This document shows, in pieces, positions 44,792 to 56,477 of a DNA stretch of 64,000 nucleotides. A program made the translations under genes and the position numbers. The notes beneath the pieces are model-generated. The model saw only the letters and a list, made by a program, of their open reading frames with translations, made no database searches and was not told the origin of the DNA. This DNA comes from Omphalotus guepiniiformis. Lineage: Eukaryota > Basidiomycota > Agaricomycetes > Agaricales > Omphalotaceae. Position 1 is the stretch's first letter; the number at the start of each line of letters is the position of its first letter. The DNA lies in assembly GCA_028554645.1 (NCBI GenBank), contig JAQOOI010000075.1, positions 682,001-746,000 of the forward strand. The letters are read 5' to 3'.

Positions 44792-45460
44792 ACGGAATGG
44801 AAGCCAGCCTCTCCATGATTCTGCATTGAGGCTTCGCTTTCTTCCTTGATTGCCCATTGTATCCTATGGTCCACTTGATTATTGTATACCTTGGCCGCTG
44901 ATGCGCTGAGACTGAGTTCTAATCTTACTTTAACTTTTTGATAGAAGTCAGTACGCTTCATAATGAAATCACACGCAACGCATTTCTCAATCGCGTTGCT
45001 TCCCGACCTGTTCCCGACTTACTCATGCAGCAGTGTATGTACGACCATTGTGGCTACTGTTGATAGGCAGGTGCTTGCTATGATCTTAATGTTCGTTGTG
45101 TTCCTTACAATTGCTTACAGACCGCTTACTCTGCCTTAGAAAGCAAATGCGTGATACACAGAATAACGTCTCAATGCAATCGAATTGATGCACCGCCACT
45201 GGTGAAATCAATGAATTTGGAAAGGATTCGCTACTATACAGGCCCTGCCTTAAAACATATAAAATGATTTGGGGAAATCTGAATATCCTTGTCCTCTCTT
45301 GTTCGCTTTCGGTGACGATTTGTTGTCTGCTACAACCTTTCACGAGCGGAGCTCGCCCACACTCATTATCCTTTCTTCGAACGCGGTCGCCAGTCGACAT
45401 ATATATATTTCGCTCATTCCTTTCAGCCCTTAAATCGTCCTCGCCCCGAGTTACTTCACA
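44792..45460. other. Intergenic, secreted beta-propeller promoter
   Basis: About 670 bases. A TATATATATTT stretch at about 45400-45411, 50-60 bases upstream of the next start codon, is a likely TATA box for the secreted protein gene. I see no gene. Confidence 0.5.
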
Positions 45461-47129
45461 ATGAGATTCTCTGCTGGCTCCGCTTTTCTTTCCATTACAC
45501 TTGCTTCCTTGGCTTCTGGGAGTCCCATATTGCCCAGGACCAAGAAAATGCAGATGAATAGTTCCACTGGTACATCTGCTGGAGCCGCGTACTGTAATTG
45601 GCTTACCTACAGCCTACCATTCTTCCACTTATCAGAATTTTCTTCCAGTTATAACCAACGAACAGAGCGGCAATTTCGTGGTCGCCGCAGACATAGGCCC
45701 TGATGGAACATTGGTAGGTCATGTAGTATGCGCGGTCAAACGAGCAATGCTAATGCACGAACTCAGACCCTTCGTCAGGCTGTCTCAACTGGTGGTCTTG
45801 GCCTCCATGGCAATGATGGAGGTGCAAATGGGCCCGATGGTCTGTTCACACAAGGTTCTGTCAAAGCTAGTGCTGCCTCAAACATGCTTGCTACTGTGAA
45901 CGTATGTCACGCGGCAATATAGATTTCTGGGGTAAAATATAGGCACTGATTGGTTCGTGCTCCCAGCCTGGCTCGAATACATTGTCACTATTCAGCATCA
46001 ACCCATCCAACCCCAGCGACATTAACCGAGTCGGGGATCCGGTCGGGAGTGGTGGCGAATTTCCTGTCTCTCTTGCATTTAACAAGGCAGGAGATACCTT
46101 GTGCGCATTGAACGGCGGACAAGTAAATGGCGTCAGGTCAGGAAGTTATCTCAAAAAGTTACATGTATCTCATGCTAACGAGCTTGAAATGCTCTAGCTG
46201 CTTCAAGGTCGATCAAACCAAAGGACTTGTGTCTCTGTCCAACACCAACCGGTCGTTGAAGCTAAATCAGACGACTCCCGCTACCGGTCCGGCAGGGACA
46301 GCCAGCCATGTTGTTTTTTCAGAGGATAACACACAGTTAATCGCCTCGGTCAAGGGTGTACCACCCACTCCCGGCTTCCTCGCCGTCTGGGACATCGGTT
46401 CTGATGGTTCGCTCTCCGCTGACTTCAAATCCGTTGCTCCAGACGCAGGAGGGCTTCTTCCCTTCTCCATGACAGTCATCGAAGGAAAGAACGCGATCCT
46501 GGCCACCGACGCGGGTGTTGGTTTCGACATCTTCGACTTCAACTCCAACAGCACTGGTAGCTCCAATAGGTCCTCAGTAGTCCCCATTGAAGGACAGTCT
46601 GCTACTTGCTGGTCTAGTTTTAGCTCCAAGACGGGAAACTTCTACCTCACTGATATTGGAACTGCCACGGTAACTGAAGTAAACGTCGACGATAACTTAA
46701 AAGGGAGCATTGTGAAGGTGGGATTCACGAACACCCGTGTACTTGTGCACCTTCTAACTAATGCTCATGTCTATGTTAGCAATACCCTCAAGATAGCGGT
46801 AGTGGTACAATAGATAATGACATTGCGACAATAGGCACTAATGAGTGAGTCTCCTCCAACAAGTCGGTCTCTCTCAACTCGGTTCTAATTGATTTCCTTA
46901 GCTTCATGTATGTTCTGGCTGCAAACTCCACCAGTATCGACGCTCTTTCCCTGAATGCTCCTGGTCAAGCTCAAGGGATCCAGAAATTAGATATTGCAGG
47001 ACCTGCGAAAGCTGCAGGTCTTACTGTGGGTGAGTTATTTCCATTCGATTCAGAAGATAACCGATATTGACCACGTCTTGTCTTGTAGGAGTGTCAGTTC
47101 AAGGAATGACTACTTTTGTTAAAAAATGA
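45461..47129 (+). CDS. Secreted beta-propeller protein of the lactonase type
   Basis: Starts MRFSAGSAFLSITLASLASG, a signal peptide. The mature part has repeats seen in seven-bladed lactonase-like propellers: GNFVVAADIGPDGTL, TLRQAVSTGGLGLHG, SDINRVGDPVGSGGEFPVSL, CFKVDQTKGLVSLSNTNRSL, HVVFSEDNTQLIASVKGVPP, FLAVWDIGSDGSLSADFKSV, SSFSSKTGNFYLTDIGTATV, MYVLAANSTSIDALSLNAPG. Related fungal proteins are annotated as 6-phosphogluconolactonase-like or carboxymuconate-cyclase-like, but enzyme activity has seldom been shown, so I keep to the fold. About 400 residues in six or seven exons. The end is VQGMTTFVKK with the stop at 47127. Several N-glycosylation sites. Substrate unknown. Confidence 0.8.
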
Positions 47130-47406
47130 AGTTGAGATCATTTGCTTAGGCGTTGACGCTGGATTTCACGGGCTGCTATCTTTGTTTTTTGTATTTATTC
47201 ACTGAGTTGTAATGACGACGATGGCTATGAGAGGTTCAAGATGAAAGCAAAGCCGCAAAGGCTCGGATCAAGAAAATATAAGCATGAAATTTGTCCGTCA
47301 GTACTGCACTGTCATAATGGAGCATCTGCACGAAAGAATACATTCTCTAAATTACCTCCTATTAAATACCATAAAGATAAACAACGAAGTCCTTATTGAA
47401 ATCTCA

Positions 47407-50400
47407 CTACATGTCCCACTCATCCCACATCGCCGGAACCGCAGTCCGAGGTGTCAAACCAACGTCAGACGATTCAATCTCCTTCGTCTCAACCAACTCC
47501 AAAATTTTCTCACTAATTCCATTCTTATCATTATGATCGCCCTTCATCGCTACCAATATCGAGTCCGTACAGTCCGGCGTTGGGCCACCATACAAAAACC
47601 GTATGTCCTCCCCCTCAATAACCTGCACGAGCCGCCCGGTCACGATGTGCCTTATTTCGATGAATTGCGGGGAGAACAGGAGGAGATGAACGCCTCGTTG
47701 GGCAATAGCAGAAGCTTCGCTTTCCCATTTGATGTATCCTGATGAACGGGTAGGTGCTCCGTGTTTGGTTATATAGCATCCGACAGCTGAGAACACATCA
47801 TTATCAAAGCTCGAAAGGTGAAAGAAAACCCACTGTTGTAGACTACCAAAAGCTCCGAGGCGTCGCTGCGTACGAGACCCAGAGGTCTGGCAGTATCAAG
47901 CCGTTCCTTCAATTTCGCCATGGGTAAATTGTTACTCGCATCGCTAAGGTCTGGGACTATTGTGATTCTCGAGCTCGCGATACTTGGCAGGCCAAACCCG
48001 ATGAGCAAGCATCTTTCAATGAGAGTGATCAGCACTTACTTCGTAGGATCGGCGATGACTATTCCACCTTTTGCAAGTACGCCGATAGTCTTGACCAACG
48101 GCGTCACGTCATGCGCATCTTTAGGGACGTACGCAGCCTAGAATAAAATAGAACCTTGATGACTCTAAAATACACCACTAATAGGGAATACTTACATCTC
48201 CAAACGATCTGAACGACTTGGTGATAGTGGACGAGCTATTTCCACGTCTGAGTCCATGACTTTCACGTATAGGTGTGATGTCAGATTCCGAGGTATCCAC
48301 CACTTCCAACACTTGCAAGTTAAGGGTAGCCTGCAGCAACTTTTTTGACGCATATATGACTGCATAGAACGCGGATGAGAAACAACACAAGTATCAAATC
48401 GGATGGCTCACTCAAAACGCGTGGACCAACGTGCAAATGCCTGAAGAAAACAACATTGATATCGCTTGGAGCAACCCTCTCCACCGACTTGGCCAGTGTC
48501 TTGGTGTCTACCTGACCAAGTGCAACAAGCGCCACCATATCTAGCGGATACGAGAGCAAAGATGAACTTGCGAGCACCACAAGCTTGCTGAAAGTCTTTT
48601 TGCCGAGATTTTGAAGAGCCGCCATCGACGTCGGCTGAATGTTGAGAACTTTGCGGTAGTCTGAGGAGGACTGAGTAAGGTGATCGGATTCTATGAGCTA
48701 TAATACTCACTCTCATCCCCCCGCTTTGCGACATACACTCCGGTCGGGCATCCGACCGCTACGAATTGCCGACTATCATTAGCTATTGACCAGTGTTAGC
48801 GCAAAACTTGACGTTGATACAACCATAGAGAAGCGCACTGAAAGGAACAGCCGTGCTTATCTTGCCTGTGAGTGTTGCCTCAGAATTATATCGTGGTCCG
48901 CTTACACGAAAGAACCTGTTCGTTAATGCATGCGGAGCAAAATACTAGCATCAAATACACGTTAGCGGTTCAACCCAATTCATTACACAAGAGTTCCCTC
49001 ATACCATATTCCCCTCTTGTCTAGCCTTGAATACAGCAATCGTATCCATCAAGAAATCCTTCCATTTTTTCCGTATCCCATCGCTAGCCACATACAATGT
49101 ATATCTCCGACTTGATTTGTTTGCAGCATGGTATATAGTGAATGGGTAAATTGTGGTTGATTGATATAATAACCCGCCCAGCATGCTGCCGTCCTTCGGG
49201 TGTTCCTTGCGAGTTTCCGGGGGTGAGTCGAATGAGCCTAGACGGAGGTATGCAAGAGGGAGGGGCTGAGGAAAGACAGCTCATATCACACGAATACTTA
49301 TCCAAAAGTCAGGAAAGAACATACTCTGGACATCAGAAGTCGTTTGACAACGCCGTTTGGTCGCGTTTCTTCACGAGTAAGAAGAACTGTTTTGCGGGGC
49401 AAAGTTAATGAACGGTAGGGCCAAAAGAAAAGACTTCATTACAGTGACTATCTAGCAGAGCAGCCGAGAGGTCTGTCCAACTTGAACTTGACCTTGACCA
49501 ACTTCCGTTGAACGATGCATCGGAGCGCGCGCGACGCGAGACTGGGCCAGAATAGATCAACGTCCTGCTTTTATCATAGAGGTCCATATCCTTTACAGTG
49601 TAAATCATTATCATCCGAAGCTTCAACGTGACACATGCGCTCACAATAATCTCCCCTTTTTGATAAACCAGACTCTCACACAATGCCCAAAACTTGACTT
49701 TGCTTTCCGCAGCCTCGATGCCGGGCTGTGTACTCTTGATGCAGTCACTCAGGATACCTAGGATGATAGGTAGAGTTTCAAGGTCAGGATGCTCGTATTC
49801 CTTATCTGTGAGCTTCAGGATTTGTTCCAACAAGAGATTGAGACGCGGAAGACGAGTAACAGGACGGGACAGGAAGGTAATGAGATCTCTCTTGCGAATC
49901 CGGGGGTCTGCGGAGGCGCTCTGAATGAAGGATTGATAAGCAGGATTGCTTTTGAGCTCATTGCGATGATGGGACTCTGAGAGAGGGTAATGCTTGATGT
50001 ACGTCTCGTACGATGACCGGAAGTCACCCTTGAGTGTTGCTGTATATGGATGAGCTGCCAACGCATACAAAGAAGGAGAGGACGGACGTACTGTCGAGTA
50101 CAATATCGGCAATACTCTGGATTAAAGGATGTTGCTCTCGCTGTCGCTCGAAAAGAGCGCCGAGCATGCGTTGATGATGCGCAAGAATTTGATGAAAGTT
50201 GCCAAACACTTCAGTAATAAAGCCAGGGAGTATATTAGGACGGATGATGGGAGGAGACGCGTTCTTCAGAGGAGTGATGAACACCTGCGAATAGAATTAG
50301 AAGATTGAACGGAGAATGATAGAGGAATATGAACACGTCTTGCACAGCTTCCAAATCAGAAACGTACTCCCTCTCAGACTTAAAGACCTCAAAGATGACA

Positions 50401-51128
50401 GACTGCCTCTGAACCTCCGTCTTTCCGAGAGCTTCCAAAGCCTCAGAGGGTACTAATTTGTGCCATTCCTGGTCCTTTTCGGAGAGTTCCCCCGCTTGAA
50501 AGCGACGAATACCTTCATCTGAGTTGAGACTAGCCGAAAAGCAATGAGCGAGCGAGACACAAGGAAGAGATGGCTACACACGAGAGATATGCCATATCAT
50601 CTGACAGATCGTTCGAAACGGCATCTTCGTAAGACTGAGAGAATCAAGAAATGAGCGGAGAACGTCTATTGAACTATAAGCATGCCGAGACTGCACCTCA
50701 TTCGATTCGGACGTGTACGGGTCATGATCATCATAATAAGAGGAGGAGGTTGATACAAGAGAATAACTAGACGGATCGCGCTGGAGATGAAGAAGATTTT
50801 CGCGAGACATATGATCGCTCCGACTGGTTCTATGCGACACGTTTGTGGCTGGGCCAACTCTTTGAGAAGCTGACCTATAGATCTGAGGTTCTGGAAAGGC
50901 CATGGTTGCGCCATTATGAAGACCAGTAGTGCGATCGAACATGGATTGAGTGCGATGCCTAACAGTACTGGGAGAAGGATTGTCGTCGTCGCCCCATGGG
51001 TTACTGAGATGGTCCGGGTAAGGAGGAGGAGTCACTTCAAATGCCCATGGACTTGGAGCAACTGGGAGCTGAGCATTTGAGGTGGGACGTGGAATAGCGA
51101 CATGCGGTCGTTCAGGATGCGAAGACAT
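47407..51128 (-). CDS. ROM2: Rho guanine-nucleotide exchange factor (DH-PH-CNH), Rom1/Rom2-like
   Basis: Activates Rho-type GTPases in the cell-wall integrity pathway. The N-terminus is Ser/Pro-rich and disordered (MSSHPERPHVAIPRPTSNAQ). The DH domain follows (VIFEVFKSEREYVSDLEAVQ, then IRKRDLITFLSRPVTRLPRL, LLEQILKLT, about 49600-50440). The PH domain lies at about 49000-49600 and includes YTLYVASDGIRKKWKDFLMD. The C-terminal CNH domain (47407-48900) contains FVAVGCPTGVYVAKRG, SSLLSYPLDMVALVALGQVD and VQVIEGEDIRFLYGG, ending PAMWDEWDM. The order DH-PH-CNH is that of yeast Rom1/Rom2. I did not find a DEP domain in the N-terminal part. At least ten introns. About 1,050 residues. Confidence 0.9.
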
Positions 51129-51256
51129 TATCTGCTTTGTCCTGCTACAAACGTAATTCAGTAATACCTGTGCTGACTAATCATTACTAATCACCCTATT
51201 TAGCGGCACGGCTTCTTCAACTTACTGTAGTACTTGTTATACTTATACCTCTCCTC

Positions 51257-52615
51257 ATGTCACTTCCATTCGAAGTGTTAGAACAAATATTTCCTCATTG
51301 TCTATCGTCAGACACCTTTATTACCCCAAAAATAAACCAGGCTCCTCTACTACTGACCCAGATTTGTAGTGGATGGAGACAGGTTGCTCTATCGGTCCCC
51401 TGGCTATGGTCCTCACTTTCGTTGCAAGGGTCACTGTCACCACAGGCTACTGCGTTCATCCTAGAAATCTGGCTAGATAGATCGCACAATTGTCCAGTTT
51501 CTCTCAATATATCTCGGGATCTACTCCAGCATTCCCAAATAGCAGCCCTGTTCGCCCGTTGCTCACCTCGTTGGAAGAATATCGCAACGTCAATCCACTC
51601 CTCAGATACAGCGCCTTGGGAGTCGAGGTTGATACGAGAGCCTCTGAATTGTTTAGAGACTTTCAATTTAACCGTTCTCGACGGACTCTCTGCTTTCCAA
51701 GCGCGTCGACTAACAGCGCTTCTCCGATCTGCTCCTCACCTGAGTCGTGTTGTATGGAGATGCAATAGGAGGGCCCATGTACCTCTGCCTAACATTGACT
51801 GGTCTCGTTTCACAGACGTGCAAATTTCTGGATACACAGATTGGGCGCACTTCTTCACCCATGGCCAGAACCTCATCCATTTTGTGCACGGAAACATTTG
51901 CACCACCACCCTCCCTCTAACTCTACTTGCTCCTGACAATGCTCTGCAGCACCTGCGTACACTTGTCATGCATGCCGACGAAGAGTGTCTAGACTTGCTA
52001 TATAGTACTTTGACCTTACCTTCCCTCGAGTCTCTGGAGGTCTACTTCAATGATAGCTCTGAATCCCCTCGAGTCGCACGATCCTTGCACGGGCTCCTGG
52101 AGCGCTCGCAATGCCCGCTAGAAACTCTTGATCTATATGACCACCCTCTGACTGAAGCGAGTATCATACAGATATTACGGTGCGTGCAGGGCACGCTCAG
52201 GGAGCTGACCATCCAGCTCGATCCGGATGACATGATCATCGTGGGTGACGCTTTCTTCGACCTCCTTAGTGCAGTTGATCCTGCTACACCGTGTCTTTGC
52301 CCAAAACTCGTATCTTTAGCTCTGTACGAGTGCATCCGATGCGCGCCAGGCGCTTTTGCGAAGATGATCCAATCTCGACAAGTTTACGGTGTTCTTCAGG
52401 GCAGTTCTGTCTCCCCAATTCAGTTGGTGGAATTATACGAGGACGACGGCGAGCTCAAGTATTTGAAACCTCTTCGAGCCGAGGGCCTCATTATTAAAGT
52501 ATACCCCTACGTCCCGTCCGAGCCACTGCCGATAGACCCTGAGGAGGAGACTAGATTGCAGAGAATGTACGAGAATGGATTCCCGCAGCAGCGGCGGCAT
52601 TTGCTCAACTCGTAG
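51257..52615 (+). CDS. F-box protein, single exon, copy A of an inverted pair
   Basis: 452 residues in one exon. The N-terminal F-box is LPFEVLEQIFPHCLSSDTFI, then WRQVALSVPWLWSSLSL. The rest is an irregular leucine-rich region of the type in large fungal F-box families (SQIAALFARCSPRWKNIATS, LTLPSLESLEVYFNDS, LLERSQCPLETLDLYDHPLT). The C-terminus ends RLQRMYENGFPQQRRHLLNS, almost the same as copy B at 56478-57917. Probably the substrate adaptor of an SCF ubiquitin ligase; substrate unknown. The start 129 bases from the divergent Rho-GEF leaves a short shared promoter. Confidence 0.85.
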   Translation: MSLPFEVLEQIFPHCLSSDTFITPKINQAPLLLTQICSGWRQVALSVPWLWSSLSLQGSLSPQATAFILEIWLDRSHNCPVSLNISRDLLQHSQIAALFARCSPRWKNIATSIHSSDTAPWESRLIREPLNCLETFNLTVLDGLSAFQARRLTALLRSAPHLSRVVWRCNRRAHVPLPNIDWSRFTDVQISGYTDWAHFFTHGQNLIHFVHGNICTTTLPLTLLAPDNALQHLRTLVMHADEECLDLLYSTLTLPSLESLEVYFNDSSESPRVARSLHGLLERSQCPLETLDLYDHPLTEASIIQILRCVQGTLRELTIQLDPDDMIIVGDAFFDLLSAVDPATPCLCPKLVSLALYECIRCAPGAFAKMIQSRQVYGVLQGSSVSPIQLVELYEDDGELKYLKPLRAEGLIIKVYPYVPSEPLPIDPEEETRLQRMYENGFPQQRRHLLNS

Positions 52616-52724
52616 AACTGGGTATGGTATTGTAATATCAGTAGGGTACAGCCAATTGGTTAACACAACTTATACCCTGTAATCTCGCTGTGTATCTCTC
52701 GTTCAGCATCAATGAGGTCTCATG

Positions 52725-53859
52725 CTATAGCGTCGAGACACTTCTGATGCCTACATCCCTCGCCAGTTTACAACGGTCTCTATCCAGTCCTTGGGCGGTC
52801 TCAAATGCTTTGACTAGGGAAGCCTGGCCTTCGTCGATCCTACAACGTTCGAGACTTGAGAAAGTGATCCGAGTCCAGACGGGAAGGGAAGAAAATCACC
52901 ATTTAACAGTATGTCCTTCCCTCTCCAAAATAACTTTCACCGTCGTCCATGAGAATCTGACAATTTTCGGAAACCCAAACGTAGGCTCGAGGCAAGTTTT
53001 CAACCACGCTTGCGTTTTTGGATCTGGGGAAATTGAGTGCACCTTGGGACACCTCATTTAGTGAAGACATACCAGAGGGATAGCCTGATCCAAGCGGGAC
53101 ATCTGGGGGCGTGTAGTCTGTTTCTTCAAATTTCCAATCCTCCAGGCAAGCATCTCGGGTGACTTTTGCAGCTACACTAGCGGCACCTACGATCTTGTAC
53201 CTATCATCGGCTTTAGATTCCACGGTAAATTCTATGCCGGGAAACTGGGAGGAAAGATAGGCTTGGTAAGTGGATGTCGTTCCTAAGGCGTCGACATAAA
53301 CCTAAAGAATGAGGGTGTCAATACAACTTAGAGGCATGTGGTTGTACGAATTACCTCGGATAGTTGAATCCCTTTGTCCAAAACTTCCCTGATGAGCAGT
53401 ACAGTAGCGTCTTGAGCCTGGCGATTGAGATTGAGTGGCGGCCGACAGAGCATGCCTCGTGAGATTGCTTGCGGACTGTCAAAACAGACTGAGATTATTG
53501 CACATAGTTGAATGGTGGACAGTAAATCGCACCTTATTACACGAACAGACCATCCCAAGTTTTCTGGATCCGAGCGTAGCGTATCAAGCAGACTTGATCT
53601 AACTTCAGGCGTCAGCGTCTTTGAGTCTTTCCAAGCAAACATTCAATAATGTTCTGAATTGTAGGAATCAGTGTCAGGGGAAAGTACCTGCAAAACCGAG
53701 TTCTTCGAGTTTTTCGCGATAAGAAGCTGGGCAATAGGCTACACCATAAACCATTGGGCCAAGAACTGGACCACGGCCTGCTTCGTCTACACCGAGAATG
53801 TAAGGCCCATTTTCTGTGGGGGTTGGTGAATGATGTGTATACGAGTCTGTGGATTGCAT
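52725..53859 (-). CDS. RNH201: Ribonuclease H2 catalytic subunit (RNase HII)
   Basis: Removes ribonucleotides from DNA and RNA from RNA:DNA hybrids in the nucleus. The signature [20 protein letters not shown], with the first catalytic Asp and Glu, follows a short N-terminal tail. Then come [10 protein letters not shown] (SKxL motif), [28 protein letters not shown] (catalytic Asp), [20 protein letters not shown] with the conserved K-x-x-x-x-x-S-x-x-A-K-V-x-R-D pattern, and [15 protein letters not shown], all canonical. Five introns, all GT..AG. The stop was traced through a last exon ending [10 protein letters not shown] at 52725. About 290 residues. Divergent from CDC23 with only 71 bases between starts. 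Confidence 0.95.
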
Positions 53860-53930
53860 GGTGGTTGTGTGAAGGACGTGTTGTTGACGCGTTGTTTGGC
53901 TGAACCCCAGGCGCCGACAGCTGGTTGACT
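53860..53930. promoter_or_regulatory. 71-base divergent promoter between RNase H2A and CDC23
   Basis: Only 71 bases separate two start codons, so the leaders must be very short or overlap and regulation is probably shared. Seen from the gene positions. Confidence 0.7.
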
Positions 53931-56409
53931 ATGAGCGAGCTAGTCGTTGATCTGAGGACGTCGGTCAGAGAGTGTTCAGCTCGAGGGCTGCTTTCTGCTA
54001 CAAAGTGGTGAGCAGATACATTGAATACTCTCTTATTCTTCTCATTTTTATCCAGGTCATCTGAGCTGCTGCTTTCAATTCCGAAATCTAATAGAAACAG
54101 ACATCCTGTTTCCTACGATTCGACGTTTTCCACATCTACACCAGCCAAAAATCGACCTTCACAATCAACGTTTTCTTTTGTCGAAAATCCGCAGATAGAC
54201 ACCCAGCCTTCTTCGTCTTCTCAATCAAAGCCTTCCTCATCTTCTCGTCACCCTCATGCGCCCTCGCTTCAACCTGTCGATCATCATTCAGTCACCTCAG
54301 ACTTGGAATCAGACGAACAGGATGCTTTGGCATCTGCTCGACTATGCTTTGAAAATAAAGAGTTCCTGCGTGTCCCTGCCCTCCTCGAGGGCTGTACCAG
54401 TAACATATCCCGCTTCATGACTATCTATAGTCGTTTTTTGGTGAGCCTTGTAATCGCCATTCGCAGGCTAAAGACTAATGCGTTCAAGGTCAGATATCTG
54501 AACATAATGCAGACTTGGAGTGGCATAAAACCGATGGTTAGTTTCTTTTCATGTATCTGGCATTTTCACTCATGAGGTTTGGTCAGATACTCGACATCAG
54601 CCTAATGTACCAATCAACCCTACCCTTCTAGAGCTTTTACAAGAGGTTATCAATGACACTGATCCTTGGCTTCTCTTTCTGTACGTCCCCTTGTTTGCGA
54701 TCTGTGCCCATGATGACTTAAGTTTGATACAAAGAAAAGCCATATTTCTCGCCCGCCTTTCTCGCCGTCCAGAGGCCATCGAATGTACTCTCCTGTCCAT
54801 CGCTGGCTTTCCTTGGAACTGGTCCACTTGGACTCTTCTTGCAAACTGTATTAAGGATGGCGAAGAGGTGTCCTCACCTGAAATTCTTACACAGGGCTTG
54901 AGTGGCTGACTTCCTCCTTGTAGCTATCCGCTCTACTCCCATTACTCCCCTTACCTCCCACTCATCCCTTGGTCCAAATGTTTCAAGTCAAAACACTGAA
55001 CGACCTGCAGAATCCAACCGAAAACGAAGTTGGCTTATGTGACAATCTCCTCAGCCATAATTTGTTCCCCACAAGTCTATGGCTGATGACTCAACGCGCT
55101 ACTGCACTTTATCATCTCCATGGTAAGATATACTGCCAGAGTCCTTATTCGCCTTACTCAAGTTTGCGTGTTTCTCACACAGACTTTGGACAAGCAGAGG
55201 CCCAATTCGATCGTATCCTAGCTTTGGATCCGTACAGGATCGACGACATCGACGTACTTTCCAATATTCTCTACGTCACCGACAACAGGATAAAACTGAC
55301 CAGGCTTGCCCACGAGTTCATAGCACTCGATAAAGACAGGCCGGAGGTGTGTTGTCTCGTCGGTGAGTCGTGAATTTCTCATCTCATGAACCATTATGGT
55401 TATTGATTACTCGGTCTTCTTAGGAAATCATTACTCTATGCGTGCGGAACATACCAAAGCTATCAAGTACTTTCGACGCGCTACCCAGCTTGACAGAACA
55501 TATCTTTCCGCTTGGACACTGATGGGGCATGAATATGTCGAGATGAAGAACTCGCATGCGGCTATTGAGGCATATCGGCGTGCTGTAGGTGCGTGAGCAC
55601 TTTGTTTACTCATTCATCGACTCATGCTTAAATGAATATCGCTTTGTGAATGCAGATGTAAACCGGAAAGATTATAGAGCATGGTATGGGCTTGGTCAGG
55701 CGTATGAGTTGTTGAATATGCATCAGTATGCGTTGCATTATTATCAGTACGCCACTGCATTGAGGTATGACAGAATTGTTCTACTTCATCAACATTTGTG
55801 AAATCGCTTGCATAGGCCATACGATGTGAGGTTGTGGCAAGCCCAGGGAATGTGTTATCAAGAAATGGGCCGGTACGTTGATTCCGTGCCAACTCGGTTA
55901 CATGCCAACTGAAGGAAACAATTCTCAGTCTTCGCGAGGCTGTAGAATGCCTGAAAAGAGCATTGATCTCCGCTGACCCTCATGAGATCACAATAACCCT
56001 CATGCTTGCCAAGATCTATCGACAACTTGACGAACCTGCAGAGGCAGTCGCATATCATCGGCGTGTGGTGGAAGTTTGTCAAGCAGATCGTTGAGTTCAA
56101 TTCCTCGAGCAAGCATACAGACATATTGACTACTCTACTCCAGTCTGTCCTGTCCAAGACTACGCCAAGTCAAGCCTTGAAGTCGCCGCGTACCAGCTCC
56201 AGGTGCCCGATGGGGACCTCTTTCTCGCGCAGGATTATTTGGAGAGAGTGGCGGCAAGTAATGCAGAGGATGTGGTTAGGGCAGGAGAAATGCTCAAGGT
56301 AGTTAACAAGAAGATTCAGGAGAAAATGCAACTGGAGAAGAGAAAGGGCAAGGGAAGCGATGGGGGTAAGGACGAAGTGAACGGTGGTGGGGCCCCGAGC
56401 AAATCGTAG
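53931..56409 (+). CDS. CDC23: Anaphase-promoting complex subunit 8 (Cdc23), TPR protein
   Basis: Structural TPR subunit of the APC/C ubiquitin ligase. Starts [20 protein letters not shown], then an intron and [21 protein letters not shown] disordered Ser-rich insert follows (54150-54300). TPR repeats run from [20 protein letters not shown] through the hallmark Cdc23 stretch [16 protein letters not shown] ([80 protein letters not shown]). The tail is Lys/Gly-rich and ends GGGAPSKS. About 11 introns, all canonical where I checked them. Diagnostic is the GHEYVEMKN…YGLGQAYE core, typical of APC8. Confidence 0.93.
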
Positions 56410-56477
56410 AGAGAATCGATATTTGTGGCCAGTGAGTAGCGTATATTTTGTATTGATAGCATTCTGTGTGAACCCGA

